NCBI GenBank assembly: GCA_963742345.1
Contig: CAVULO010000008.1
Span: 186,001-250,000, forward strand
Reading direction: 5' to 3'
DNA: 64,000 nucleotides
From: Pseudolabrys sp963742345
GTDB lineage: Bacteria > Pseudomonadota > Alphaproteobacteria > Rhizobiales > Xanthobacteraceae
The notes beneath the pieces are model-generated. The model was not told where the DNA came from. It saw only the letters and a list, made by a program, of their open reading frames with translations, and made no database searches. Every line of letters begins with the position of its first letter. Position 1 is the first letter of the stretch. Of this stretch, positions 9,402 through 17,952 are shown piece after piece. Both the position numbers and the translations under genes were made by a program.

Positions 9402-9635
9402 ATGGAACGGAAAAATTCAACGCAGGTCGCAATCATGGCGGGCGTGTTCGTTGGGCTAGGCGTGCTGTTGGCGCTCGCAACGCGCTGGCCTTTTCTTGCC
9501 GGTTTTGTAGGTGGATCGACAGTCGCCGGATATGGGGGTCTGGCGGTCACTTTCCTAATTTATTTGGGCCCAACGATCGCGGCTATCGTGGTCCAAGAGC
9601 CAGCGCCAGCACCGCGCATACCCAACGCGTCTTGA
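9402..9635 (+). CDS. Small two-span membrane protein
   Basis: A 77-residue protein with two hydrophobic segments (about residues 10-27 and 35-60) and a short Pro/Ala-rich tail. ATG 9402 was chosen over upstream in-frame codons because AGGAGG lies 6-7 bases before it. It ends 4 bases before a good hairpin terminator, so it is probably a one-gene transcript. No family recognised. Confidence 0.6.
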   Translation: MERKNSTQVAIMAGVFVGLGVLLALATRWPFLAGFVGGSTVAGYGGLAVTFLIYLGPTIAAIVVQEPAPAPRIPNAS

Positions 9636-9639
9636 AAAG

Positions 9640-9669
9640 AGGGCGAGCTTGCGAGGCCCGCCCTGTTTT
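9640..9669 (+). terminator. Rho-independent terminator after the two-span membrane protein
   Basis: A 6-bp stem (9640-9645 with 9659-9664) is followed by GTTTT. It lies between two converging genes. The T-run serves the plus-strand gene. Confidence 0.6.
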
Positions 9670-9680
9670 CTTCGTGGCCC

Positions 9681-9950
9681 TCAGTAGGTACGGAGCATTT
9701 CATTGTAGCCGCGGTTGCCGCCGCCCGTGGCTGCCGGACCGTCGGAATTGAAGGCCGACCCCGGCGTCGGAACCATGGCGAAAGAGTCTAGCCCGCTCTG
9801 CTGGACTGCAATTTTGTTGTTCGACGGAGCGGCGGGTTTATTGGCAAAGGCCAGCACGCTGCCGGTGCCGTCGCAGGCGCAGAACGACTGGGCAAATGCC
9901 GGCGTCGCGAAGGCGGTCAGCACAGCCAGCGTGGTCAGAAACATTTTCAT
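9681..9950 (-). CDS. Small secreted protein
   Basis: An 89-residue protein with a textbook signal peptide (MKMFLTTLAVLTAFATPAFA, cleavage after AFA) and a mature part of about 69 residues containing one CACDGTG segment and Gly/Asn/Pro-rich stretches. AGGAG 7 bases before ATG 9950 supports the start. It probably goes to the periplasm. No family recognised. Confidence 0.65.
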   Translation of the reverse strand: MKMFLTTLAVLTAFATPAFAQSFCACDGTGSVLAFANKPAAPSNNKIAVQQSGLDSFAMVPTPGSAFNSDGPAATGGGNRGYNEMLRTY

Positions 9951-10226
9951 CGTACTTCTCCTTTGATTTGACGCTACACAGGAGATCGAAAAACGCGGCC
10001 GGTTATTCCTGGCAGCTCAAGGCCAAAGCTTCATTTCAGATAACGTTTTTCTGAACATAGATTGAACGGTCTACCCGGGAATAAATTTCGCCTAGCGTCG
10101 GCTTCGGCCAAACGAACGGGCTGCCGGTCTCCGTTGCGGGTCGACGTCGAGCAGAAAATCAATCATGATCCTCGCTGCTTCGGTTCGCCCAAGAGCTGCT
10201 TTGATACCTTTCCAGTACACGGCGCC

Positions 10227-10931
10227 ATGCACGTGCCCATTCAATTGACCAAAGATCGTGCTCGCCAAATGCAGGAGCGGTTGCGAGACCCGCTATTGAC
10301 CGCCCTGACGATCGTGCTCGCCGTCCTTATGTTTGTGATTGCGCCAATGCAGGCCGCCGGGTTCCTTGCGGCTCACAACTTCGGGATCTTGTTCGCGCTA
10401 TTGCTGACCGTCGCGGTTTTCATTGTGTCGGGCAGTCCGGCGGCAGTCGTGGCCATTTTGGTTGCCGTCGTGCTGGTCGTCGTTGCAACCACACTGCGGT
10501 TGCGGCAGCCCTCGGTCCTCGACATCTATCTCGATGCCAGCGCATGGATGATCAGCAGCCTGACTGTGGGCTTCGTAGTCGCCCGTGCAGTATTCGCACC
10601 GGGCCGGGTAACGTTCCACCGCATCATTGGCGCGGTCCTCGTCTACCTGAACGTCGGGCTAGCCTTCATGTCGCTGTACTGTTTTGTGGCGCTCATCGTG
10701 CCCGGTGCGTTTTCCGGTCTGGGGCAATTGCAGGATAATCTTGCTGTTGCCAGTAACCTGATCTACTTCAGCTTCGTAACCCTGACGTCGGTTGGCTACG
10801 GTGACATCGTTCCGGTACACCCGGTCGCGCGCAGTCTTACCAACATTGAGACAATTATCGGTCAGCTCTATCCGGCAACGCTGCTGGCGCGGCTGGTCAC
10901 CCTCGAACTCAAATGGCGGCACAACAAATAG
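10227..10931 (+). CDS. Two-pore-helix (Ion_trans_2) potassium channel without ligand domain
   Basis: A membrane protein of about 234 residues with several hydrophobic helices and one potassium selectivity filter, TSVGYGD at residues 187-193, followed by a last helix and a short basic C-terminus (LELKWRHNK). There is no RCK/TrkA or cyclic-nucleotide domain, so gating must lie in the membrane part. The start is uncertain: ATG 10227 is used, and the frame stays open upstream to 10062 with less protein-like composition. It stands alone in its neighbourhood. Confidence 0.75.
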   Translation: MHVPIQLTKDRARQMQERLRDPLLTALTIVLAVLMFVIAPMQAAGFLAAHNFGILFALLLTVAVFIVSGSPAAVVAILVAVVLVVVATTLRLRQPSVLDIYLDASAWMISSLTVGFVVARAVFAPGRVTFHRIIGAVLVYLNVGLAFMSLYCFVALIVPGAFSGLGQLQDNLAVASNLIYFSFVTLTSVGYGDIVPVHPVARSLTNIETIIGQLYPATLLARLVTLELKWRHNK

Positions 10932-11090
10932 GAGCCGCCGCCGCTGTGTCCTATCGGAGCAGCGGACATTACGGGCGGAAAGTGCTAGCTTTTAAACCTT
11001 GCCATAAGGCGTGGTCCGGGCACGTGCCACAGAAGAATTTACCAGCGCGGCTGAACCGGAACAACGAGACCTGCAAAGGAGGAGGAAGTC

Positions 11091-11306
11091 ATGGCTGAAT
11101 CCGTCTACAAAGTCATCGAGTTGGTCGGCACCAGTACGGAATCGTGGGAGAAGGCCGCTAAAGCCGCGGTTGATAGGGCCGGGAAATCTTTGCGTGACCT
11201 TCGGGTTGCTGAGGTCGTGCAACAGGACATGCAGCTCAAGAATGGAAAAGTCGAAGCGTATCGCGCGAAGGTGAAAATCTCATTCAAGTTCGAGGGCAAG
11301 GCTTAG
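11091..11306 (+). CDS. Dodecin family flavin-binding protein
   Basis: A 71-residue protein matching dodecin from end to end: SVYKVIELVGTSTESWEKAA (helix entry), SLRDLRVAEVVQQDM and VKISFKFEG. Dodecins form hollow dodecamers that store or buffer flavins in the cytoplasm. A very strong AAGGAGGAGG lies just before ATG 11091. The gene ends at its own terminator (11338-11363), so it is monocistronic and likely well expressed. Confidence 0.92.
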   Translation: MAESVYKVIELVGTSTESWEKAAKAAVDRAGKSLRDLRVAEVVQQDMQLKNGKVEAYRAKVKISFKFEGKA

Positions 11307-11337
11307 GCCCGTCGGACGAGCCCCACCACCCAAACAA

Positions 11338-11363
11338 AAAGCCCCGGGCTATGCCGGGGCTTT
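11338..11363. terminator. Strong bidirectional terminator after dodecin
   Basis: A 10-bp stem (AAAGCCCCGG 11338-11347 with 11354-11363) has a 6-base loop and A/T runs on the outside, so it can work for either strand. It follows the dodecin stop by about 30 bases. Confidence 0.8.
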
Positions 11364-11476
11364 ACGTTGGAATTTCAATCATGGGAGGCGCAATTTTGGG
11401 TGCCTAATCGGTCGTCTAGATAATTTGTGAGTGGAAAACCGCTTTTCGTTCTGCAGCGGGTGGCTATGATTGTGGC

Positions 11477-11701
11477 ATGGCCAGAGCACCCACTGATGCC
11501 GATTTGATGCGCCTCCGGCATTTTTTGAAAACATTGCAAGCCGAGGCACGGATCGGAGATGTCGACCTGCGTCGCCATGAAATTGAAATGCTGAAACGTG
11601 AGATTGTTTATCTTGAGGGCATTCTCTACCGTTCCAAGGCGATCTTATTCCGGATCGCAATAGACTACGGCGCATCGCAGCGTGAATTGCAAACCGGTTG
11701 A
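11477..11701 (+). CDS. Hypothetical 74-residue helical protein
   Basis: Not recognised. The translation is charged and helix-friendly (RRHEIEMLKREIVYLEGI), with heptad-like spacing of I/L that could form a short coiled coil. No clear ribosome binding site precedes ATG 11477. It is retained because composition and length look coding and no better frame covers this stretch. Confidence 0.4.
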   Translation: MARAPTDADLMRLRHFLKTLQAEARIGDVDLRRHEIEMLKREIVYLEGILYRSKAILFRIAIDYGASQRELQTG

Positions 11702-11988
11702 AAGCCACAACGCCGCGTTGATCGCGCGTTTGGGCCAGGAAGCCTGCGGCGCTTTGCTCGAGTAGGGGGCATTGTTACCGCTATCGTCCGCTGTGCGATG
11801 CTACCGCCCTCTTGGAAACAACTCATCCATAGTCGGTATCGGCGATGGCGCGGGTTCGCCTGTCGACAAATGGGCCGTATTCACCAGCTTGGCATCACGC
11901 GGTTCATTTCCCACTCGTGTCATCGCCACCCGCCTCGGGGCGTCTGCTTCGATAGCGCAGAAACGCGCTGTGGCGTAAACGCACACCC

Positions 11989-12002
11989 GTGATCGCGATC
12001 AC
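11989..12002. promoter_or_regulatory. Perfect 14-base dyad of CRP/FNR-like spacing
   Basis: GTGATCGCGATCAC is a perfect palindrome. It fits the GTGA-N6-TCAC core bound by CRP/FNR-family regulators, and the right half extends to TCACA. A -10-like TTATAG follows at 12006-12011. Binding is inferred from spacing only. Confidence 0.4.
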
Positions 12003-12015
12003 ATCTTATAGGTAG

Positions 12016-12117
12016 CCTCGCTCTTAGATTGCGAAAACCAGACGGGTAACCGCGGTGAATGCCACGCACTGAGGTCATCCATCCGGGGAAGGTCGCCTTA
12101 CGGCGGCCTTTCTTTTT
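12016..12117 (+). ncRNA. Candidate small RNA
   Basis: A -10-like element at 12006-12011 would start a transcript near 12016-12018 that ends about 100 bases later at the terminator 12089-12117. No reading frame with a ribosome binding site lies inside. The start point is a guess, and only the terminator end is well defined. Confidence 0.3.
12089..12117 (+). terminator. Rho-independent terminator with no obvious upstream gene
   Basis: A 9-bp stem (12089-12097 with 12102-12110, one G-T pair) and a TTAC loop are followed by TCTTTTT. It is among the best terminators in the window, yet no plus-strand coding gene ends before it, which is why a small RNA is proposed. Confidence 0.7.
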
Positions 12118-12562
12118 ACGGGTGGGTGCGTGGACGATCTTTTGGCGCGCAATGGCAAGGATAATCAAATTCTTGTCGTCTAATGCCAAGACAGAATTGT
12201 CCCCAGACTTTAAAGGGGCGAAAACCTTTTGTTTGCCAAACAAACACGAAAGGGCGTCGGGAGCTTCTCGCAGCACTCGACAACTTGCGGGGCCGCCGTG
12301 AGGTCACTCTGGCGACCCCACACTTCTAGGAACTTCTGTCCAACTATGTGTGGCAATGCTGGGCAGAAGGGGCCGCGCCGAGGCGGTATGCCGGTGCGCG
12401 GCCCACTTTGTCGATTTGATTAAATACGAAGCGGTCCAGCTGCACCGCCTTGCGACAGCCTCGATGCATCACAAACGTCTTTTTGTGATGCACAACACTG
12501 CAGGTTCGGATTGGGGCCCGTATCCTGACAATAACAGAGAACGAGAACGCGGCGGGTTAGCC

Positions 12563-12796
12563 ATGAAGACCGAAAAAGATATAGCGCCCCTGATCGAGCT
12601 GTTGAAAATGGCAGAGGAACAATGGCCGAGTTCTGAAGCCGGTGAGGTTTCGCAAAGCGAATTGTTTCGCCGCGATCAAGCACTACTCAAAATGTGGCCC
12701 GAAGCCTGCCGTCGCGTTGGCCTCGAGGAGCGTGAATTTCCGGCCGGGGTAATCAAACGCTGGCAATATGAAATGAGCGGGGGTCGGGCAAACTGA
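12563..12796 (+). CDS. Hypothetical 77-residue soluble protein
   Basis: Not recognised. The translation is acidic at the N-terminus and helix-rich, with a well-mixed composition (EDLF-type residues, three Trp). ATG 12563 is the first codon after which the protein looks natural; the frame is open upstream to 12350 but the composition there is poor. The ribosome binding site is weak. Confidence 0.42.
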   Translation: MKTEKDIAPLIELLKMAEEQWPSSEAGEVSQSELFRRDQALLKMWPEACRRVGLEEREFPAGVIKRWQYEMSGGRAN

Positions 12797-12816
12797 AGTC
12801 GTCGTCGCAAAGCTTG

Positions 12817-12906
12817 TCATCCGCCGAGCTGTGAAAAGAAATAGAGTGCGGCAGCCAAAAACGCTGCCAGCACGGTAACGGTGAACCAGAAGCCGCCGAT
12901 CCTCAT
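12817..12906 (-). CDS. Possible 29-residue single-span microprotein
   Basis: An ATG-started frame of 30 codons codes for almost nothing but a membrane span (WFTVTVLAAFLAAALYFF) with a positive N-terminal Arg. Proteins this small are missed by standard length cut-offs. There is only weak ribosome-binding potential upstream. It sits between a hypothetical gene and tRNA-Asn. Confidence 0.33.
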   Translation of the reverse strand: MRIGGFWFTVTVLAAFLAAALYFFSQLGG

Positions 12907-13023
12907 GGCCCGCACTCGGAGTGGACTTTCGAGTTTTACTTTTTACTGTCTCAGATGTTGCCCAAGTGCCGATTAGATCACGCACAAAGTAACCTGAGCT
13001 TTTTTGGAAATGACTGAAATTTT

Positions 13024-13098
13024 TGGCTCCCCGGGCCGGATTCGAACCAGCGACCAACCGGTTAACAGCCGGTTGCTCTACCACTGAGCTACCGGGGA
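13024..13098 (-). tRNA. tRNA-Asn(GTT)
   Basis: On the minus strand a 7-bp acceptor stem (TCCCCGG/CCGGGGA), a D-arm with AGCTCAGTGGTAGAGC, an anticodon loop CTGTTAA giving GTT, and a T-arm GGTTCGAATCC can all be read. The 3' CCA is encoded. The length is 75 bases including CCA. Confidence 0.95.
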
Positions 13099-13155
13099 AC
13101 ACGCCGGTGCTACGGCAACGCGCTATAACAAAGCTATACCGCTTTGCAAAGCCGC

Positions 13156-13229
13156 TGGAGGCCACGGCCGGAATCGAACCGGCGTGCACGGATTTGCAGT
13201 CCGCTGCGTCACCACTCCGCCACGTGGCC
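13156..13229 (-). tRNA. tRNA-Cys(GCA)
   Basis: On the minus strand the acceptor stem GGCCACG/CGTGGCC, the anticodon loop CTGCAAA giving GCA, and the T-arm GGTTCGATTCC are all present, with discriminator T and encoded CCA. It lies 57 bases upstream of tRNA-Asn on the same strand, so the two may share a transcript. Confidence 0.95.
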
Positions 13230-13366
13230 AATTGCGGGAAAAGGGCGTCGGCTGCCCAAGCCTATATAGGAGCGAAAGCCTTACGACAATCGCAAGCGGA
13301 ACCTTGCGTTTTGTCCCCCGTTGCCGCAAAACGACCCGCCTTTCGCTGCTCCAGTCGAGGACCTAG

Positions 13367-14020
13367 ATGATCGACTTCGTCGCCGCGCGCCGCAACATGG
13401 TGGATGGTCAGGTCCGCACCGCCGACGTCACAGATCTGCGGATCCTGTCGGCAATGCTCGAAATTCCACGCGAGAATTTCGTGCCGCCCGGCGCTGCCGG
13501 TCTTGCATACCTCGATCTTGATCTGGCTGTGGGCGGGGCTGGGTCCCGTCGGCTGCTCAAACCGATGGTACTTGCCAAACTGATCCATGCTGCAGACATC
13601 GCATCGAGTGATCGGGTTTTGGACGTCGGCTGTGGTACCGGGTATGCAGCTGCTGTGCTTGCCCATTTCGCCAGCCAGGTGGTTGCGCTCGATCAGGATG
13701 CTGGCCTTGTTCAGGCGGCACGGTCGGCGCTCGCTGGGCAGCCGAATGTTACCGTGGTGAACGGCCCGCTCACCGGTGGTTGGCCCCAAGGTGCGCCCTA
13801 TGACGTTATTCTGCTCGAGGGTGCGACCGAGATCGCGCCCCAAGCCTTTTTAAGCCAACTCAAGGATGGGGGGCGGCTGGTCTGTATTCTGGGTGGCGGT
13901 CCCAGCGCCAAGGCGATGCTTTATGGCCGGAGCGGGGAAGAACTCGGCGGCCGCCCGATTTTCGATGCCAACGCCACCGTACTGCCGGGCTTTGCCAAGG
14001 TACCGGCATTCGCCTTTTGA
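13367..14020 (+). CDS. Protein-L-isoaspartate methyltransferase-like SAM methyltransferase
   Basis: A 217-residue protein of the PIMT fold. The SAM-binding motif I is VLDVGCGTGYAAAVL (about residue 84), followed by VVALDQD. The N-terminal RRNMVDGQVRT and ENFVPP match PIMT. However, the loop that in true PIMT reads GQTISQP (present in the second copy at 45214) is SRRLLKP here, so substrate recognition is probably different. It lies just upstream of the TolC-family gene, a pairing I recall as common in Rhizobiales. It may modify something other than isoaspartyl proteins. Confidence 0.8.
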   Translation: MIDFVAARRNMVDGQVRTADVTDLRILSAMLEIPRENFVPPGAAGLAYLDLDLAVGGAGSRRLLKPMVLAKLIHAADIASSDRVLDVGCGTGYAAAVLAHFASQVVALDQDAGLVQAARSALAGQPNVTVVNGPLTGGWPQGAPYDVILLEGATEIAPQAFLSQLKDGGRLVCILGGGPSAKAMLYGRSGEELGGRPIFDANATVLPGFAKVPAFAF

Positions 14021-14182
14021 TAGCGGTTTATCCGAGCGTTGCGGAAATACCCCAGTTCTCGCGCAATTTGTAGGGGAGGCCCCCGAGGGGGTTTTAACGC
14101 TGGTACAGTACGCATATTGTTCCCGGTCCTTCGGCGGCGCGAATCTGGCACGATACCGGTCGCGTGATTGACGGGATGTGGG

Positions 14183-15601
14183 ATGACGGGTTGGGGTTCT
14201 GGCAAATGGACGCGCGGGCTTGCGGTCGGCACGATCGCGTGCGCCGGGTGCTCGTTCGCGCCGCTTGCGTCTGCCGACACCCTTGAAGGGTCTTTAGTGC
14301 AGGCCTATCAGAACAATCCGTCGCTGAATTCGCAGCGTGCCGCGGTGCGCGCGACCGATGAAGGGGTGCCGCAGGCACTGGCGGGCTATCGCCCGCGAGT
14401 GACGGTCAACGGCTCGATCGGCCAGCAATATTTTGACACGACGACACGGTCGCAGACGCTCGGGGTCGGGAACAACTATACGCAGCTGTCCGGCAACATG
14501 ACGCCGAGCAACTACGGCATCACGGCAACGCAGACGCTCTACAACGGCTTTCAGACCTCCAACAAAACCCGGCAGGCTGAGAGCCAGGTGCAGTCAGCGC
14601 GCGAGACCTTGCGGGTGACCGAGCAGACGGTGCTGCTCAACGCGGTGACCGCCTACATGAACCTGCTGCGCGACAGCGCGATCCTCGACCTGCAACGGCG
14701 CAACGTCGAGGTATTGCAGGAACAGCTGCGGCAGACGCGCGACCGCTTCAATGTCGGCGAGGTGACGCGCACCGACGTGGCGCAATCGGAATCGCGGCTG
14801 GCGGCGGGGCGTTCGCAGGTGCTCAGCGCGGAAGCCGCCTACAAGGCCTCCGTTGCGACCTACCGCCAGGTGATCGGGGTTGAGCCTGGCAAGCTCGCTC
14901 CGGGCTCACCGGTCGACCGGTTCTCACCGCACGATTTGCCGCAGTCGATCGGGGTTGCGACCGCGACGCATCCTGCGGTGTCGAGCGCGCAATACAATGT
15001 CGATGCCGCGCTGTTGCAGGTGAAGGTGGCCGAAGGCGCGCTTTATCCGACGCTGTCGGTGCAGGGCAATGTGCAGCAGAGCTACGAAAGCAGCCTGCTC
15101 CAGCTCAAGACCTTCAACGCCTCGGTGATCGGCCAGCTCAGCGTTCCGCTTTATCAGGGCGGGGCGGAATATTCGCTGATCCGGCAGGCCAAGGAGACGC
15201 TCGGGCAGCGGCGGCTCGATCTCGATACCGCGCGCGACCAGGTGCGGCAGACGGTGGTGCAGTCCTGGGGCCAGCTCGATGCAGCCAAGGCCAATATCGA
15301 GGCGACGCAGGCCAACGTGCAAGCCTCCGAGATCGCGCTCAACGGCGTGCGCGAGGAAGCGCGCGTGGGCCAGCGCACCACGCTCGACGTCCTCAATGCG
15401 CAGCAGGAACTGGTCAATGCGCGGGTCTCGCTGGTGACTGCCCAGCGCGACCGGGTGGTGGCGTCCTACACGCTGCTCGCGGCCGTTGGCCGGCTGTCGC
15501 CGCAGGTGCTCGCCCTGCATGTTCCGGTCTATGACTCCAACGTGCACTACCAGCAGGTGCGCGATACCTGGGCCGGCGTGCGCACCCCGGACGGGCGCTG
15601 A
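14183..15601 (+). CDS. tolC: TolC-family outer-membrane efflux/type I secretion protein
   Basis: A 472-residue outer-membrane channel. An N-terminal signal sequence (about residues 1-32, ending PLASA) is followed by the repeated TolC halves: TLEGSLVQAYQNNPSL opens repeat one, and a second helical repeat rich in Gln/Ala runs to the C-terminus with TLDVLNAQQELVNARV. Long amphipathic helices form the periplasmic tunnel. ATG 14183 was chosen; a TTG 15 bases upstream is also in frame. It lies far from the RND pair at 26-30 kb, but could serve it or other exporters. Confidence 0.9.
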   Translation: MTGWGSGKWTRGLAVGTIACAGCSFAPLASADTLEGSLVQAYQNNPSLNSQRAAVRATDEGVPQALAGYRPRVTVNGSIGQQYFDTTTRSQTLGVGNNYTQLSGNMTPSNYGITATQTLYNGFQTSNKTRQAESQVQSARETLRVTEQTVLLNAVTAYMNLLRDSAILDLQRRNVEVLQEQLRQTRDRFNVGEVTRTDVAQSESRLAAGRSQVLSAEAAYKASVATYRQVIGVEPGKLAPGSPVDRFSPHDLPQSIGVATATHPAVSSAQYNVDAALLQVKVAEGALYPTLSVQGNVQQSYESSLLQLKTFNASVIGQLSVPLYQGGAEYSLIRQAKETLGQRRLDLDTARDQVRQTVVQSWGQLDAAKANIEATQANVQASEIALNGVREEARVGQRTTLDVLNAQQELVNARVSLVTAQRDRVVASYTLLAAVGRLSPQVLALHVPVYDSNVHYQQVRDTWAGVRTPDGR

Positions 15602-15775
15602 TTCGGAGCAAGCGGTCGGCGCGTCCCGTGTCCACAGTTCATTGTGCGGCCACGACTTTCCATCTGCCAAACCGGTCATGCTCTGGCGTATAAATGGTAT
15701 GCGACAGCGATTCGCGCCTTCGATGTCTGAGCGTCGCGGCGCGGAACGTAGGGAGTGTGTCGGGATTTTTAGGGA

Positions 15776-16471
15776 ATGACGCAAACGGCGAAGGCGCAAG
15801 AGCCGTCGATGGAGGAAATCCTTGCCTCCATCCGGCGTATCATTGCCGACGATGACGCTACCAAGCCGACCAAGGCGCCCGAGACCACTGCGCCGGCTAA
15901 GCAGCCGGCGACGGCTGCCGCTCCGAACGGTCCGGCGCCGCCGGCGTCACAGGCTGCGGCACCGTCACCACCTGCTGCGTCCAAGCCTGCTGCGCCCAAG
16001 CCTGCAGCGCCACCGCCGGCGGCGGCCAACAGTCAGGACGAGATTGACGCGATGCTAGCGGAACTCGATGGGCCGCCCAAGGCCGCGCCGAAACCGGTGA
16101 CGCCTCAGCCTGCTGCGTCGCAAGCGGAGGTGCTCGATCTGACTGAGGCGATGGCAGCGTCGGAAACGCCGCCGCCTGGACCTGCGCCAAGCTTCCGCAC
16201 TATCGACGGGACATCCGACGTTGTGTTCTCCACCAAGCCCGAACCGCCACCCGATCGTTCGCTGATTTCGAATGAGACTATTGCAGCGGTCGACAGCGCT
16301 TTCAACACGCTCGCGCATACCGTGATCGGACAAAATGCTCGTACGCTTGAGGATCTCGTCAAGGAAATGCTGAGGCCGATGCTCAAGTCATGGCTCGACG
16401 ACAATCTGCCGAGCATGGTCGAACGCATCGTGCGCGCGGAGATCGAGCGCGTCTCTCGCGGCAGGCCGTAA
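15776..16471 (+). CDS. popZ: PopZ-family polar organizing protein (DUF2497)
   Basis: A 231-residue protein with the PopZ plan: an N-terminal helix EPSMEEILASIRRIIADD (residues 9-26), a long Ala/Pro-rich disordered linker (about 30-150), and a conserved C-terminal oligomerisation region (about 170-231, NTLAHTVIGQNARTLEDLVK). PopZ makes a condensate at the cell pole that anchors chromosome origins and signalling proteins in alphaproteobacteria. It lies upstream of valS, a familiar neighbour, though here an MFS gene on the other strand intervenes. Confidence 0.88.
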   Translation: MTQTAKAQEPSMEEILASIRRIIADDDATKPTKAPETTAPAKQPATAAAPNGPAPPASQAAAPSPPAASKPAAPKPAAPPPAAANSQDEIDAMLAELDGPPKAAPKPVTPQPAASQAEVLDLTEAMAASETPPPGPAPSFRTIDGTSDVVFSTKPEPPPDRSLISNETIAAVDSAFNTLAHTVIGQNARTLEDLVKEMLRPMLKSWLDDNLPSMVERIVRAEIERVSRGRP

Positions 16472-16495
16472 GCGCACCTCGCTTTTTTATTCAGA

Positions 16496-16526
16496 TGGAT
16501 TTCCGCTTGCGCAGGAATGAGTGGAG
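16496..16526. repeat. REP-like palindromic unit, family 1
   Basis: A degenerate copy of the dispersed unit best seen at 17865 (TGGATTTCCGCTTGCGC then AGGAATGAG). It lies between popZ and the converging MFS gene. Confidence 0.6.
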
Positions 16527-16551
16527 CCGGCATCGAGGTCGCGGCTAGAGT

Positions 16552-17760
16552 CTAAAAACCTTCGTCGCGCCGTCGCCTGAGCTTGTGCGCGAACCAGAGG
16601 CCGAGCGTCATCAGGCCAATCGCTGCGATCAAAAACACCGGCACCGCGGTGAAGCGGTCGAAGATAACGCTATTGGCGGCAACGCCAGCGGTCTGCCCGA
16701 GATAAAGTGCGGATGAAAAGATCGCGACCGCGGTGCCACGCGCTTCCGGTGCCATCTGCGTTGCGTTGGTTTGCAACGTGTTGTGCAGCATATAAAAGCC
16801 GAGACCGATGACGGTAGTAGCAAGTGGTGCAATATATGCGTGCGGCTCGAACGCCAGCCCAGCAAAAGCGAGCCCGAGCAACGTGCCACCGCCGGCAGCG
16901 AGTCCGATTTGGCCAAACCGGGCGACGAGCACGCGCACCGAGAGGCTGTAGAGCAGGCCGCCGATGGCGAAGGCTGCAACGTACAATCCGACCAGCGTGA
17001 AGCCCACACCCAAACGCAAATGCAAATCGGCGCCGACATAAGTGAAAGCGCCAAACATCAAGCCGCTTTCGACGAATGCCAGGACGATCAATGCGCGCGC
17101 CCACGGCGACCGCAACACCGTGGAATAGTCGGCGATGAAACCGCGACCCGGCCGCGCCATAGAATGGCGCGCATGCGTGATAGGATTGCGCAACAGCTCG
17201 TACCACAGCCCGGCAGCGGCTAACGCGAGTAGCCCCGCGAGCAAGAAGAATACGTTACGCCAGCCAAACCAATCGCCAAGCACGCCGCCTGCTACCTGAC
17301 CGAACAACTGACCGAGGATCTGCCCGGACAGGAACCGGCCGATCACCTGCTGCCGGCGCTCGTAGGGGATGACGTCACCGACGAAGGCGAGTGCGAGTGG
17401 AATGATCCAGCCGGTGGCAAGCCCACTGCCGAGCCGTGCCGTCACCAGTATCGGCAACGACGGAGCAAGCCCGCAGATCGCTACCATCACGGTTGAAATA
17501 GTGCCGGCGAGGGCGATGCAACGGTATTTGCCGAAGCGATCGCCGATTGGTCCGATCACCAGCTGGACCGAACCGTGGGCCAGCAAATAGACCGTGACCA
17601 CGATCGACGTCGCGCCGACCGTAACGCCGAGGTCGGCAGCCATTTGTGGGAGCAACGAATCCGTCACCCGCACCATGGCCTGCGCGGCGAAGGCGGCGAT
17701 TGCCAGAAGCGTGATGGCCGAAGTGGCGCTGGCGCGCGGCGGGGGTGGCGGGCGGTGCAA
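16552..17760 (-). CDS. MFS transporter (drug/metabolite exporter type)
   Basis: A carrier of about 402 residues with some twelve membrane helices. The loop GPIGDRFGKYRC after helix 2 is the MFS signature, and RLGSGLATGWIIPLALAF marks helix 4. The start is a TTG at 17760 after a proline-rich leader (HRPPPPPR); a later start would remove helix 1, so TTG is kept with caution. Antisense to popZ and valS. Substrate unknown; size and layout favour an exporter. Confidence 0.8.
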   Translation of the reverse strand: MHRPPPPPRASATSAITLLAIAAFAAQAMVRVTDSLLPQMAADLGVTVGATSIVVTVYLLAHGSVQLVIGPIGDRFGKYRCIALAGTISTVMVAICGLAPSLPILVTARLGSGLATGWIIPLALAFVGDVIPYERRQQVIGRFLSGQILGQLFGQVAGGVLGDWFGWRNVFFLLAGLLALAAAGLWYELLRNPITHARHSMARPGRGFIADYSTVLRSPWARALIVLAFVESGLMFGAFTYVGADLHLRLGVGFTLVGLYVAAFAIGGLLYSLSVRVLVARFGQIGLAAGGGTLLGLAFAGLAFEPHAYIAPLATTVIGLGFYMLHNTLQTNATQMAPEARGTAVAIFSSALYLGQTAGVAANSVIFDRFTAVPVFLIAAIGLMTLGLWFAHKLRRRRDEGF

Positions 17761-17864
17761 AGTTGACTCTTCGTTGCGTGGCAGGCTTTCTAGCCCGCGT
17801 TTACTTGACTTAACCGTTCGCCCCCGCGAAATCGGGGGCCCTGCGCGCGAAGGTGCTCATGATG

Positions 17865-17896
17865 CTGGATTTCCGCTTGCGCGGGAATGAGCGGAG
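17865..17896. repeat. REP-like palindromic unit, family 1
   Basis: CTGGATTTCCGCTTGCGC followed by GGGAATGAGCGG. It lies just upstream of valS. A separate 6-bp hairpin (CCCCCG/CGGGGG, 17821-17838) precedes it. Confidence 0.7.
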
Positions 17897-17952
17897 TAGG
17901 GTTCGACGCAAACAGGGCATCCTTTAGCGCGCAAAGCGATCCAAGCAAAACG

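Larger units (their letters stand above)
11702..12562. other. 860-base stretch without a confident gene
   Basis: Several short frames exist here on both strands, but none has a ribosome binding site, family features or convincing composition. The supportable items are the dyad at 11989-12002, the terminator at 12089-12117 (together a candidate small RNA), and a 7-bp inverted repeat TTTGTTT/AAACAAA at 12228-12244. Confidence 0.5.

Noticed and set aside
11772..12301. Several short frames on both strands
   Set aside because: None has a ribosome binding site or family features, and one runs through a strong terminator.
16480..16490. T-run after popZ as a terminator
   Set aside because: No convincing stem precedes the T-run.
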